Shown: positions 7,649 through 15,385, counted from the stretch's first letter. The stretch: 15,928 bases of DNA from an uncultured Ideonella sp. (GCA_946479475.1 CAMLGG010000113.1:1-15928), one strand, 5' to 3'. Numbers and translations: made by a program. Notes: generated by a model from the letters alone, not told the origin.

Positions 7649-8341
7649 ATGCCGCCGCGCCCCCCTTCCCTGTTGCTCGCCGCCGCCGTGAGCGCGGCAC
7701 TGGCGATCGCGGCCGAACCCCTCGGCCTGGCCTGGATGCGCTACGCGTTCAAGCCCACGACCACGGCCCTGCTGATCGCCTGGGCCTGGCCCCGCGGGCC
7801 GGGCGAAAGGCGCCGGCGCCAATGGATCCGGGCCGGCCTGCTGCTGTCCTGGGTCGGCGACGTCGCCTTGCTCTGGCCCGACCGCGGCTTCCTGCCCGGC
7901 CTGGTGTCGTTTCTGCTCGCGCACCTGGCCTACATCGTGGCCTTCAGCCATTGGCAGCGCCTGGGCAGGCCATGGCCGCCGTTTGCCGCCTATGCAGCGC
8001 TGGCCGCAGGCATCCTGTGGCAGCTGTGGCCCGGCGTCCCGGCAGGGCTGCGGGTGCCCGTGCTGCTCTACGTCGCGGCCCTGGGTTGCATGGCGGCGCA
8101 GTCGGCGGCGATCTGGATGGCGCGCCGCCACCAGGCTGACGCGGCCCTCGCCCTGCGCGCCATGCTGGGCGGCGCCTTGTTCCTGGCGTCCGACGCCACG
8201 CTCGCGGTCGACCGGTTCCTCGCTCCAGTGCCGATGTCCGGGCTCTGGATCCTCACGAGCTACTGGCTGGCCCAGGCGGCCATCGCCGGATCGTTGCACT
8301 CTGCTTCAAACTCTCCTGAAGATGTGATCAACAGCCGCTAA
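7649..8341 (+). CDS. YhhN-family membrane protein (lysoplasmalogenase-like)
   Basis: A 230-residue polytopic inner-membrane protein with about seven or eight hydrophobic segments. Family marks include the FKPTTTALLIAWA segment after helix 1, SWVGDVALLWP (acidic residue within a helix), FLLAHLAYIVAF, and GGALFLASDATLAVDRF near the C-terminus. The conserved acidic residues of the GDV and SDA segments are those expected for the YhhN/TMEM86 family, whose animal members hydrolyse the vinyl-ether bond of lysoplasmalogen; the bacterial role is less settled. The ATG at 7649 fits the family length; an in-frame ATG at 7610 would add 13 residues, and neither has a clear ribosome binding site. It lies 62 bases behind the M48 gene and may share its transcript. 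The stop codon is part of a 12-bp palindrome. Confidence 0.88.
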   Translation: MPPRPPSLLLAAAVSAALAIAAEPLGLAWMRYAFKPTTTALLIAWAWPRGPGERRRRQWIRAGLLLSWVGDVALLWPDRGFLPGLVSFLLAHLAYIVAFSHWQRLGRPWPPFAAYAALAAGILWQLWPGVPAGLRVPVLLYVAALGCMAAQSAAIWMARRHQADAALALRAMLGGALFLASDATLAVDRFLAPVPMSGLWILTSYWLAQAAIAGSLHSASNSPEDVINSR

Positions 8342-8376
8342 CAGCTGTTAACAATCATCATCTTGAACATTGATGA
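8339..8376 (+). promoter_or_regulatory. AT-rich region with inverted repeats upstream of the first S8 protease
   Basis: TAACAGCTGTTA (8339-8350) is a perfect 12-bp palindrome that includes the YhhN-family stop codon. It is followed by TCATCA (8355-8360) and TGATGA (8371-8376), a second inverted repeat around TTGAAC. The patch is clearly AT-richer than its surroundings and lies about 150-185 bases upstream of the protease start, so a regulator or promoter site is likely. No convincing -35/-10 pair could be fixed, and the palindrome has no loop or T run to act as a terminator. Confidence 0.4.
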
Positions 8377-8463
8377 CGGTTGGCGAGGGTTTGCCGCCTT
8401 GCCGTTCTAGGGGGGTCGGCGCGCATCATCCGCCCCGCCCTTACCCAGGGCCATTCGAGCCCG

Positions 8464-8480
8464 CGGCGCGATCCGCGCCG
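8464..8480 (+). other. Leader hairpin before the first S8 protease
   Basis: CGGCGCG (8464-8470) and CGCGCCG (8474-8480) form a perfect 7-bp stem with a 3-base loop, 45 bases upstream of the start codon. If the promoter lies upstream it is part of the 5' leader. Its role is unknown. Confidence 0.3.
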
Positions 8481-8513
8481 ACAGGCCCCATCAACCAAGT
8501 CGTATCAGTGATC

Positions 8514-8519
8514 GAGGAG
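8514..8519 (+). promoter_or_regulatory. Ribosome binding site of the first S8 protease
   Basis: GAGGAG five bases upstream of ATG at 8525. The in-frame GTG at 8519 overlaps this site and is therefore rejected as the start. Confidence 0.7.
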
Positions 8520-8524
8520 TGTTC

Positions 8525-10318
8525 ATGAGTCTCTTTGCACGCAGAGGGTTTGTCGCCTCCTGCCTGGCCATTGCGGCCGCGCTGGCCTGCTCTCCTGCCG
8601 CGTTCGCCGGCAGCCCGTCCGATGACCTGGCGGGCCTCGAAGCCGCCATCACCGGCCATACCGACCGGCTCATCATCAAGTACAAGGCCGGCACGGCGGC
8701 CTTCGCCCATGCCGACGCACAAGCGATGGCCCGTGCGCACGAGGCCGTCCAGCGTGCCGGGGTGCAGATGCGCTACCTGCGCTCCAACGCCTTCGGTGCG
8801 CACGTCATGAAGCTGGACCGCCTGCTGACCGTGGCCGAGGCGAAGAGCCTCGCCCGCGCCGTGGCCACGGCGGATGCCGACGTCGAGTTCGTCGAGCCGG
8901 ACCGCCGGATGCACGCGCTCATGACGCCCAACGACCCCAGCTACAACCTGCAGTGGCACTACTACGAGGCCACGGGCGGCCTGAATGCGCCCTCGGCCTG
9001 GGACAAGTCGACCGGCTCCGGCGTGGTGGTCTCGGTGATAGACACCGGCTACCGCCCGCACGCGGACCTGGCGGCCAACATCGTCGGCGGCTACGACTTC
9101 ATCAGCGACACGACCGTGGCCAACGACGGCAACGGGCGCGACAGCGACGCCAAGGATCCGGGCGACTGGGTGGCGGCCAACGAGTGCGGCGGCACGCATG
9201 CGGCCCAGAACTCCAGCTGGCACGGCACGCACGTGGCGGGCACCATCGCCGCGGTGACGAACAACGCCAGCGGCGTCGCCGGCGTCGCGTTCAACGCCAA
9301 GGTGGTGCCGGCGCGCGTGCTGGGCAAGTGCGGCGGCTACACCTCCGACATCGCGGATGCGATCACCTGGGCCTCCGGCGGCTCGGTCAGCGGGGTGCCG
9401 GCCAATGCCAATCCGGCGCGGGTGATCAACATGTCGCTCGGCGGCAGCGGCAGCTGCGACTCGACCACCCAGGCGGCCATCAACGGCGCGCGCAGCCGCG
9501 GCACCGTCGTCGTCGTGGCCGCGGGCAACTCCAACGCCAACGCGGCGAACTACTCGCCGGCGAGCTGCTCGGGGGTGATCACCATCGCCGCCACCGGCCG
9601 CACCGGCTCCCGCGCCTACTACTCGAACTACGGCTCGGTGGTCGACGTGGCCGCCCCCGGCGGCGACATGAGCGGCAGCCAGAGCGACGGCGTCTACTCG
9701 ACCCTCAACACCGGCACCACCACCCCAGGCTCCGACACCTACGCCTACTACCAGGGCACCTCGATGGCCACGCCGCACGTGGTCGGCGTGGCGGCCCTGA
9801 TGCTCGCCAAGAACAGCGCCCTGACGCCCGACCAGGTGGAGTCGATGCTGAAGTCCACCGCGCGCGCCTTCCCGGGCAACTGCAACCAGTGCGGCGCGGG
9901 CATCGTCAACGCGAGTGCGGCGGTCGATGCGGCGGCGGGCGGTGGCGGCGGCGGCAACAACGTGGCGGAGGTCGAGCCCAACAACTCCATCTCGGCGCCG
10001 CAGACCATCAGCGTCAATCCGGCCACCGTCTCGGGCACCATGGCCTCGTCGACCGACGGCGACTACTACAAGCTCACGGTCGGCGCCGGCAAGACGCTCA
10101 CCTCGACGCTCACGCCCAACGCCAGCTCCGACTACGACCTGTACCTGTACAACTCGTCCGGCACCCAGCTCGCCAGCAGCATCAACGGCACCGGCCAGGT
10201 CGACCAGATCGTGCGGACCAACACCAGCGGCTCCGCGGTGACCTGGTATGTGCGCGTCAGGTACTACTCCGGCACGACCGGGGCCGGCGGCACCTACACG
10301 CTGGGGCTGAGCCAGTGA
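8525..10318 (+). CDS. Secreted subtilisin-like S8 serine protease with PPC domain (copy 1)
   Basis: A 597-residue preproenzyme. The order is signal peptide (1-28, AFA|GS), propeptide of the inhibitor I9 type (about 45-130, DRLIIKYKAG to EFVEPDRRMH), S8 catalytic domain (about 135-470), Gly-rich linker GGGGGGNN (472-479) and a bacterial pre-peptidase C-terminal (PPC) domain (480-597, EVEPNN to YTLGLSQ). The catalytic triad is Asp173 in VIDTG, His233 in HGTHVAGT and Ser413 in GTSMATPH; the oxyanion Asn is in AAGNS (335). Six mature-domain cysteines (221, 269, 311, 348, 453, 456) suggest three disulfides. It resembles exported basic proteases such as those of Dichelobacter and Xanthomonas. The PPC domain is usually removed after secretion. 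It is exported through Sec; no type II secretion gene is in view. Substrate is unknown. Confidence 0.96.
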   Translation: MSLFARRGFVASCLAIAAALACSPAAFAGSPSDDLAGLEAAITGHTDRLIIKYKAGTAAFAHADAQAMARAHEAVQRAGVQMRYLRSNAFGAHVMKLDRLLTVAEAKSLARAVATADADVEFVEPDRRMHALMTPNDPSYNLQWHYYEATGGLNAPSAWDKSTGSGVVVSVIDTGYRPHADLAANIVGGYDFISDTTVANDGNGRDSDAKDPGDWVAANECGGTHAAQNSSWHGTHVAGTIAAVTNNASGVAGVAFNAKVVPARVLGKCGGYTSDIADAITWASGGSVSGVPANANPARVINMSLGGSGSCDSTTQAAINGARSRGTVVVVAAGNSNANAANYSPASCSGVITIAATGRTGSRAYYSNYGSVVDVAAPGGDMSGSQSDGVYSTLNTGTTTPGSDTYAYYQGTSMATPHVVGVAALMLAKNSALTPDQVESMLKSTARAFPGNCNQCGAGIVNASAAVDAAAGGGGGGNNVAEVEPNNSISAPQTISVNPATVSGTMASSTDGDYYKLTVGAGKTLTSTLTPNASSDYDLYLYNSSGTQLASSINGTGQVDQIVRTNTSGSAVTWYVRVRYYSGTTGAGGTYTLGLSQ

Positions 10319-10352
10319 CGGCCGCCCGCTATACCAACTAGTTCACGCGCAA

Positions 10353-10373
10353 GAGCCGGAGAAGGGCTCATTT
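10353..10373 (+). terminator. Weak hairpin after the first S8 protease
   Basis: GAGCC (10353-10357) and GGCTC (10365-10369) with a 7-base loop, followed by ATTT. It is a weak candidate upstream of the stronger terminator at 10399. Confidence 0.3.
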
Positions 10374-10398
10374 CACCGGCCAGTCGGCCGAAACGCAG

Positions 10399-10428
10399 AA
10401 GGCCCGCGGTCCCCGCCGCGGGCCTTTT
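10399..10428 (+). terminator. Strong rho-independent terminator between the two S8 proteases
   Basis: AAGGCCCGCGG (10399-10409) and CCGCGGGCCTT (10416-10426) form a perfect 11-bp stem with a 6-base loop, ending in TTTT (10425-10428). It lies 80 bases past the copy 1 stop and only 34 bases before the copy 2 start. Confidence 0.88.
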
Positions 10429-10462
10429 GCCGTTGCATCTGCCCCGAACGACTGGAGCCCGC

Positions 10463-12310
10463 ATGCGTCCGACCCCCGCCGCCCGCCGACTGGACTGCCA
10501 CCCCGCCTTCGCGCTCACGGCGCTCGGGGTGCTGCTGGCGGGCGCCGCGCTGCTGACTCCCCGCGCGGCGCAGGCGGCCACCGGCCCGACGCGGGTGGTG
10601 GCAGAGCCGGCCGACCCCGGCTGGCTGGCCGCCCGCACGGGCGAAGCCGACGAGCAGGCCACCACCGACCGCCTGATCGTCCACTACCGTGGCTCCACGG
10701 GCGGCAACCGCCGTTCTGCGCTGCAGGCGCCGCCGCGGGTCACCGCCCTCGCCGTGCAGCGCCTGCAGATGGCCGGCCTGCAGGCCCAGGCCGTGCACCG
10801 CAATGGCTTGGGCTCGCACGTCCTGCACCTGAACCGCAGTGCGCGCGTGAGCGAGCTCGAGGCGCTGGCCCGCCAGATCATGGCCGACGATCCGGACGTG
10901 CTCTTCGCCGAGCCCGACCGCAAGGTGCGGGCGCTGGCCACGCCGACCGACCCGCTCTACAGCAGCCAGTGGCACTACTTCGAACCCACCGGCGGCCTGA
11001 ACCTGCCGTCGGCCTGGGACCTTTCCACCGGCTCCGGCGTGGTGGTGGCCGTGGTCGACACCGGCATCCGGCCGCACGTCGACCTGGCGGACAACCTCCT
11101 CACCGGCTACGACTTCATCAGCAGCACCTCGGCCTCGAACGACGGCGACGGCCGCGACGGCGACCCCGCCGACCCGGGCGACGGCTGCAACGGCGGCCAT
11201 TCGAGCTGGCACGGCACGCACGTAGCCGGCACGATCGCGGCGGTGACCAACAACGGCGAGGGCGGCGCCGGCGTGGCCTACGGCGCGAAGATCCTGCCGG
11301 TGCGCGTGCTCGGCTGCGGCGGCGGCTATTTCTCGGACATCTCCGACGGCGTGCTGTGGGCCTCCGGCAGCGCGGTGGGCGGCGTGGCCGCCCCGAGCCA
11401 GCCCGCCAGGGTCATCAACATGTCGCTCGGCGGCAAGTCCTCCTGCCCGACGACGATGCAGAACGCGATCAACCAGGCGCGGGCCAACGGCGCCGTCATC
11501 GTGGTGGCCGCGGGCAACTCGAACCAGGATGCCAGCCTGCACGCCCCGGCCAACTGCGCCGGCGTGGTCACGGTGGCCGCCACCGGCCGCAACGGGGGCC
11601 GCGCGTCCTACTCGAACTACGGGGCCAAGATCGACGTCTCCGCGCCCGGCGGCAACCAGAACACGGGCACCGCCAACGGCGTGCTCTCGACGCTCAACGA
11701 CGGTTACAGCACGCCCGGCAACGACAGCTACGCCTACTACCAGGGCACGTCCATGGCGGCGCCCCACGTCGCCGGCGTGGCCGCGCTGATGCTGGCGCGC
11801 AACCCGGACCTGACGCCCGACGAGGTCGAGGTGCTGCTCAAGAGCACCGCCCGCAAGCTCCCCGTTTCGTGCAGCCTCGGCTGTGGCAAGGGCATCGTCA
11901 ACGCGGCGGCCGCGGTCAACGCCGTCTTCGTCGGCGCCTCGGCCGCGAGCAGCGTCAGCGAAGTCGAGCCCAACGAGGGCAACGCAACGGCACAGGCCCT
12001 GTCAAGCTTCCCCGTGAAGATCGAAGGCACGATGGCCAGCGGCACCGACCTCGACAACTTCAAGGTCAGCGTCGACCCTGGCCAGACCTTGAGCGCGCGG
12101 CTGATCTCGAACGTCAACTCCAACTACGACCTGTACCTGCGCAACAGCGCCGGCACGGTGCTCAAGAGCAGCCTGCGCGGCGCCGGCCTGACCGACACGG
12201 TCAGCTGGCGCAACGGCGGCGGTACGGCCGCGACCGTCTACCTGCGCGTCAAGCGCGTCTCCGGCACGACCGGCTCCGCCGGCACCTACACGCTGGAAGC
12301 CTCGAAGTAG
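10463..12310 (+). CDS. Secreted subtilisin-like S8 serine protease with PPC domain (copy 2)
   Basis: A 615-residue paralogue of the preceding gene with the same domain order. It has a signal peptide (1-38, AQA|AT), a propeptide (about 65-160), an S8 domain (165-490) and a PPC domain (about 498-615). The triad is Asp199 (VVDTG), His250 (HGTHVAGT) and Ser430 (GTSMAAPH), with oxyanion Asn352. Its six cysteines (242, 285, 328, 365, 470, 474) line up with copy 1. Differences are about 20 extra residues between signal and propeptide core, a shorter loop before the catalytic His (the DPGDGCNGG segment) and no poly-Gly linker. The start is supported by TGGAG five bases upstream. A strong terminator stands directly upstream. 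Tandem duplication followed by divergence is inferred; both copies keep every catalytic residue. Confidence 0.96.
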   Translation: MRPTPAARRLDCHPAFALTALGVLLAGAALLTPRAAQAATGPTRVVAEPADPGWLAARTGEADEQATTDRLIVHYRGSTGGNRRSALQAPPRVTALAVQRLQMAGLQAQAVHRNGLGSHVLHLNRSARVSELEALARQIMADDPDVLFAEPDRKVRALATPTDPLYSSQWHYFEPTGGLNLPSAWDLSTGSGVVVAVVDTGIRPHVDLADNLLTGYDFISSTSASNDGDGRDGDPADPGDGCNGGHSSWHGTHVAGTIAAVTNNGEGGAGVAYGAKILPVRVLGCGGGYFSDISDGVLWASGSAVGGVAAPSQPARVINMSLGGKSSCPTTMQNAINQARANGAVIVVAAGNSNQDASLHAPANCAGVVTVAATGRNGGRASYSNYGAKIDVSAPGGNQNTGTANGVLSTLNDGYSTPGNDSYAYYQGTSMAAPHVAGVAALMLARNPDLTPDEVEVLLKSTARKLPVSCSLGCGKGIVNAAAAVNAVFVGASAASSVSEVEPNEGNATAQALSSFPVKIEGTMASGTDLDNFKVSVDPGQTLSARLISNVNSNYDLYLRNSAGTVLKSSLRGAGLTDTVSWRNGGGTAATVYLRVKRVSGTTGSAGTYTLEASK

Positions 12311-12336
12311 GACACCCGGCGGCCCAGTACCGCCAC

Positions 12337-12409
12337 CACCCTCCCAGAGGGTGCGCAGCCGCTTCGCAGCGGCCGTGCGCTGGCCGCGTGACATCGCCGC
12401 AGGGCGGCG
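12337..12409. terminator. Cluster of three hairpins between convergent genes
   Basis: The gap between the second protease and the response regulator holds three hairpins in a row. They are CACCCTC/GAGGGTG (12337-12353), GCGCA-GCCGCT/AGCGGC-TGCGC with a 2-base bulge (12353-12380), and CGCCGC/GCGGCG (12395-12409). None has a T run on either strand, so they may act as a bidirectional barrier or a rho-independent-like end of both transcripts; this is inference. Confidence 0.45.
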
Positions 12410-12411
12410 CT

Positions 12412-13233
12412 CTACATGCCCTTGAACAGGTGCGTGTAGCTGCGGCTGACCTCGAGCTTCTGCGGATGCCCCTTGACCGCCACGATCTGGCGGCCGCGGA
12501 AGTCGCGCGTGACCGAGGCGATGGCATTGACCGCCACCAGGGTCGAGCGGTGGATCTGCCAGAAGCGCTCCGGGTCCAGCTCGTCGACCAGCTCCTTGAT
12601 GGGCTTCCTGATCAGCGCCTCGACCTGCGGCGTCTGGACCCGCGTGTACTTCTCGTCGCTGATGAAGAACAGCACGTCCTCGACCGGGATCATCTGGATC
12701 GCCTGCCCGACCGTCGCCTGGATCCACTTGAGGTAGGCCGGCCTGGCGCCGCCCTGAGAGGCCAGGCGGTGCAGCAGCTGCTGGATCGGCTGCTCGTTGC
12801 CGCCCTCCTCGCCCGATTGCCTCGCGGCCAGGCGCTTGCGGATGCGCTCGACGGTGAGCCTGAGCCGGTCGCGCTCGGCCGGCTTGAGGATGTAGTCCGC
12901 GGCGCCCTGCTCGAAGGCCTCGACCGCGTACTGGTCGTAGGCGGTGATGAAGACGATCTCCGGCAGGAAGCCCTCGTCGCCGACGTCCATCTGGGCGATC
13001 TGGCGGGCTGCATCGACGCCCGTCATGCCCGGCATGCGGATGTCCAGGAAGACCACTTCGGGCCGGTGCTGCTCGACCATCTCGACCGCCTCGGCGCCGT
13101 TCTTGGCCTCGGCGACGATCTCGAGCTCCGGCCAGGCCTCGGCCAGACGGGCGCGCAGCTGGTCGCGCATCAGGCGCTCGTCGTCGGCCAGGACGGCGCG
13201 GGGTGCGGCGGGGGTGTCGGCAGGATTCGTCAT
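12412..13233 (-). CDS. LytTR-family response regulator
   Basis: A 273-residue two-component regulator of the LytR/AlgR type. The receiver domain (about 12-135) has the acidic pair Asp17-Asp18 (LADDE), the phospho-acceptor Asp64 in VFLDIRMPG, the switch Thr97 in FITAYD and Lys117 in YILKPAE. A Gln/Gly-rich linker leads to a LytTR DNA-binding domain (about 165-272) with the DVLFFISDEKYTRV, FWQIHRSTLVAVNAI and LEVSRSYTHLFKG segments typical of the family. LytTR domains bind imperfect direct repeats in promoters. It is the last gene of a minus-strand operon, 21 bases after the small membrane protein and behind the kinase that should phosphorylate it. No clear ribosome binding site is seen, which would fit translational coupling. 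Targets are unknown. Confidence 0.95.
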   Translation of the reverse strand: MTNPADTPAAPRAVLADDERLMRDQLRARLAEAWPELEIVAEAKNGAEAVEMVEQHRPEVVFLDIRMPGMTGVDAARQIAQMDVGDEGFLPEIVFITAYDQYAVEAFEQGAADYILKPAERDRLRLTVERIRKRLAARQSGEEGGNEQPIQQLLHRLASQGGARPAYLKWIQATVGQAIQMIPVEDVLFFISDEKYTRVQTPQVEALIRKPIKELVDELDPERFWQIHRSTLVAVNAIASVTRDFRGRQIVAVKGHPQKLEVSRSYTHLFKGM

Positions 13234-13254
13234 GGCGTGATGCTACGGCCGGCG

Positions 13255-13737
13255 TCAGGCGAATGGGGTGGCGTTGTCGGTGTGCTGGCCGATGACCGGC
13301 ACCGGCGGCGGCGCGCTGGGGGCAGGCGGCGCCGGCGGGCGCTTCTTCGGCCGCACCGCCCACCACAGCAGCAGGCCCAGCAGGATCAGCGGCGAGCCGA
13401 CCACGGCCACCGCCACCCCGGCACAGACCAGCGCGAGCAGCATGCCCAGGCCGGCCAGCAGCAAGGGCACGCCCACGCCGAACAGCAGCGCCAGCGGCAC
13501 GACGATCACCACCACGACGACCGCGGTGATGACCAGGCCGAAGACCAGCCAGGCGTGGCCCGCCGTGATCCCGTGCAGGTCCACCGGCTGCCCGTCGATG
13601 GTGATCAGCAGGTCCGAGGGAATCTCGTTGAACACCGCGGCCAGCGAGAGCGCGGTGGCGATCGCCGTCACCAGCATTCCGACCAGCAGGAAGCCGGCCA
13701 CCCAGCGCCACACCGAACCGGATCGTTTGCCTTGCAT
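13255..13737 (-). CDS. Four-helix membrane protein of a sensor operon, family not recognised
   Basis: A 160-residue inner-membrane protein. Hydrophobic segments at about 10-35, 62-88, 90-114 and 115-128 predict four helices, with both ends in the cytoplasm: basic MQGKR at the start and RPKKR followed by a Pro-rich tail (134-147) at the end. The loop between helices 1 and 2 (36-61) would be periplasmic and holds IDGQPVDLHG. A very similar short motif, INGEPVVEI, occurs in the predicted periplasmic part of the neighbouring kinase. A good ribosome binding site (GAGGAG, eight bases upstream) fixes the start. It sits between kinase and regulator with gaps of 24 and 21 bases, so it is very likely co-expressed and may be an accessory sensor, a modulator of the kinase or a transporter-like partner. 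I cannot name a family. Confidence 0.85.
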   Translation of the reverse strand: MQGKRSGSVWRWVAGFLLVGMLVTAIATALSLAAVFNEIPSDLLITIDGQPVDLHGITAGHAWLVFGLVITAVVVVVIVVPLALLFGVGVPLLLAGLGMLLALVCAGVAVAVVGSPLILLGLLLWWAVRPKKRPPAPPAPSAPPPVPVIGQHTDNATPFA

Positions 13738-13761
13738 CGCTATCGCTCCTCGTGATGGGGT

Positions 13762-15231
13762 TCAGGCGGGACGGCCGTTGCCGTTGGAAGTCTGGCCGGG
13801 CGCGCTGACCGTCCGGTAGGGCACGGTGATGGTCACCACGGTGCCGCTGGGCTGGTTGGCCGAGACGGTGAGCGTCGCCTTGTCGCCGTACAGCAGCTGC
13901 AGGCGCTCGCGGATGTTGGCCAGGCCGACACCCGTGCCGGAGGTGCCGCCGTTGCCGAAGCCGACGCCGGTGTCGGCCACCGTGACCTGCAGCTTGCCGT
14001 GCACGATCTCGGCCTTGACCGTCAGCGTGCCGCCCTCGGGCTTGGGCTCCAGGCCGTGGCGGATGCTGTTCTCGACCAGGGTCTGGATCATCATGGCCGG
14101 GAACTCTGCCGAGAGCAGGCCCTCGGGCACGTCGATGTGGGCGGCCAGGCGCTCTTCCATCCGCACCTTCAGGATCTCGACGTAGGGCCGCACCACCGCC
14201 AGCTCGCGGCCGAGGTCTCGCGGGCCGCCGTCGGCGGTGTCGCGCATGGTCGGCATGCTGGCGCGCAGCAGCGCGATCAGGTTCTTCTGCATCTGGCTGG
14301 CGCGCGCCGGGTCGGTCTCGATCAGGTGGTCGATCGAGGCCAGCGTGTTGAACAGGAAGTGCGGCTCGACCTGGGCCTGCATGGCCGCCATCCGGGCTTC
14401 GATCACCTGGCGGCGCAGCTGCTCGGCCTCGGCCGTCTCCGTGGCTTCGGCGGCCTTCTTCTCGGCCTGGATGCGGGCCTTGTAGGTGGCCTTGAGCAGG
14501 CCAGACAGCAGCACCCACAGCACGGCCAGCTGCGGCAGGCTCTCGCCGTAGTGAACCTGGCGGTGCGAGACGCGCGGGCCGATGTTGAGCGCCTCCTCGA
14601 TGTCGTCGCGGGCCTGGGCGGCGTCCTCCCGTGCCTGGCGCGCATCCTCGATGGCCTCGATGACGGACTGCTTCGCTTCCTCGACGGCCTGGCGCACTTC
14701 CTCCGAGTTGGCGCCGGGGGGCACGGCGATGCGCACGTCCTGGTCGCCGGCGTTGATCTCCACCACCGGCTCGCCGTTGATCTTGACGCTGAAGCCGGGC
14801 GCCGAAGCCGCGGACGCGGCAGCGCTGGCCGCCTCCGCCGCGCTCGCGGCCGCGCCGCGGGAGTTGATTCGCACGCCGGAGTGGTCGATCGAGATGTCCA
14901 CCCCCTCGTGCCGGCCGGTGCCGGAGGCCGGCGCAGCGATCTTCTCGGCCGGCTTCTCGCTGGGCGCCTTGCGCGGCAGCTTCGGCGGCTTGGGCGGGAA
15001 CATCGGCCCCGGCTCCTCCACGACCGTCTCCGTGTACGTCCAGGTGAACGGCGGCAGCGACTGCAGGATGTTCGCGATGACGATGAGCAGCACCGACAGC
15101 AGGCCGAAGCGCCACCAGGTGATGCTGACGAGCCAGGAGCCGTAGGCGTGGAAGGCACGCACGACGGTGGCGGCGAAGCGCTGCCAGCGGCTGCTCCAGG
15201 CGGATCCGGGATTGGCGGTGAGACTGCTCAT
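13762..15231 (-). CDS. LytS-type sensor histidine kinase with unusual periplasmic domain
   Basis: A 489-residue kinase. TM1 is at about 39-59 and TM2 at about 232-250; between them lies a predicted periplasmic region. This begins with a Pro/Lys-rich stretch (74-98), then short beta strands (VDISIDHSGVRIN 111-123; FSVKINGEPVVEI 147-159), an Ala-rich segment between them, and a charged helix or coiled coil (175-215). The cytoplasmic part has a helical linker (251-285), the His_kinase phospho-acceptor motif with His291 in QVEPHFLFN, and an ATPase domain with Asn388 in VENSIRHG, DTGVGFG (420-426) and GTGVGLANI (432-440). These are hallmarks of the LytS/YehU group, which pairs with LytTR regulators, and one lies two genes downstream. 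ATG at 15231 is chosen; an in-frame TTG lies 15 bases upstream and neither has a good ribosome binding site. The signal is unknown. Confidence 0.94.
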   Translation of the reverse strand: MSSLTANPGSAWSSRWQRFAATVVRAFHAYGSWLVSITWWRFGLLSVLLIVIANILQSLPPFTWTYTETVVEEPGPMFPPKPPKLPRKAPSEKPAEKIAAPASGTGRHEGVDISIDHSGVRINSRGAAASAAEAASAAASAASAPGFSVKINGEPVVEINAGDQDVRIAVPPGANSEEVRQAVEEAKQSVIEAIEDARQAREDAAQARDDIEEALNIGPRVSHRQVHYGESLPQLAVLWVLLSGLLKATYKARIQAEKKAAEATETAEAEQLRRQVIEARMAAMQAQVEPHFLFNTLASIDHLIETDPARASQMQKNLIALLRASMPTMRDTADGGPRDLGRELAVVRPYVEILKVRMEERLAAHIDVPEGLLSAEFPAMMIQTLVENSIRHGLEPKPEGGTLTVKAEIVHGKLQVTVADTGVGFGNGGTSGTGVGLANIRERLQLLYGDKATLTVSANQPSGTVVTITVPYRTVSAPGQTSNGNGRPA

Positions 15232-15385
15232 GGGGACGGCGGGCAACTGCGACGCTGGCGAGAGGCTTGGATGCTGCGCACTCTACGCAGCCGGGGCGCA
15301 AGCGCCAGCCCGGCGCGACACACGCACCGGCCGCCGGGACAGGCTGCATGCGCTGCCGACGAGCGGCGCGGCCGGTGAACGCGGC
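15232..15385. other. Gap between rlpA-like gene and sensor operon
   Basis: The 154-base gap holds two small hairpins. They are GCTGCG/CGCAGC (15273-15278 and 15286-15291) and a GC-rich one around GGCGCAAGCGCC (15295-15306). No T run follows on the minus strand. The promoter of the sensor operon should lie here or inside the upstream gene, but no convincing box was found. Confidence 0.35.

Noticed and set aside
8441..9778. Long open frame of 445 codons antisense to the first protease
   Set aside because: It is opposite a protein with every expected catalytic motif. Its composition (Gly, Arg, His, Val, Ala) is what the reverse of GC-rich coding DNA gives, and no domain is visible.
10373..11767. 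Open frame of 464 codons antisense to the second protease
   Set aside because: Same reasoning: low-complexity reverse-strand reading of a well-supported gene, with no signal or domain.
10969..13755. Plus-strand open frame of 928 codons across the second protease and the sensor operon
   Set aside because: Arg/Gln/Gly-rich reading in the wrong frame of one gene and on the wrong strand of three others.
12002..15349. Very long minus-strand open frame of 1115 codons spanning the sensor operon
   Set aside because: It is out of frame with the kinase, membrane protein and regulator, all of which have clear motifs, and its translation is Arg/Pro/Gly-rich low-complexity sequence.
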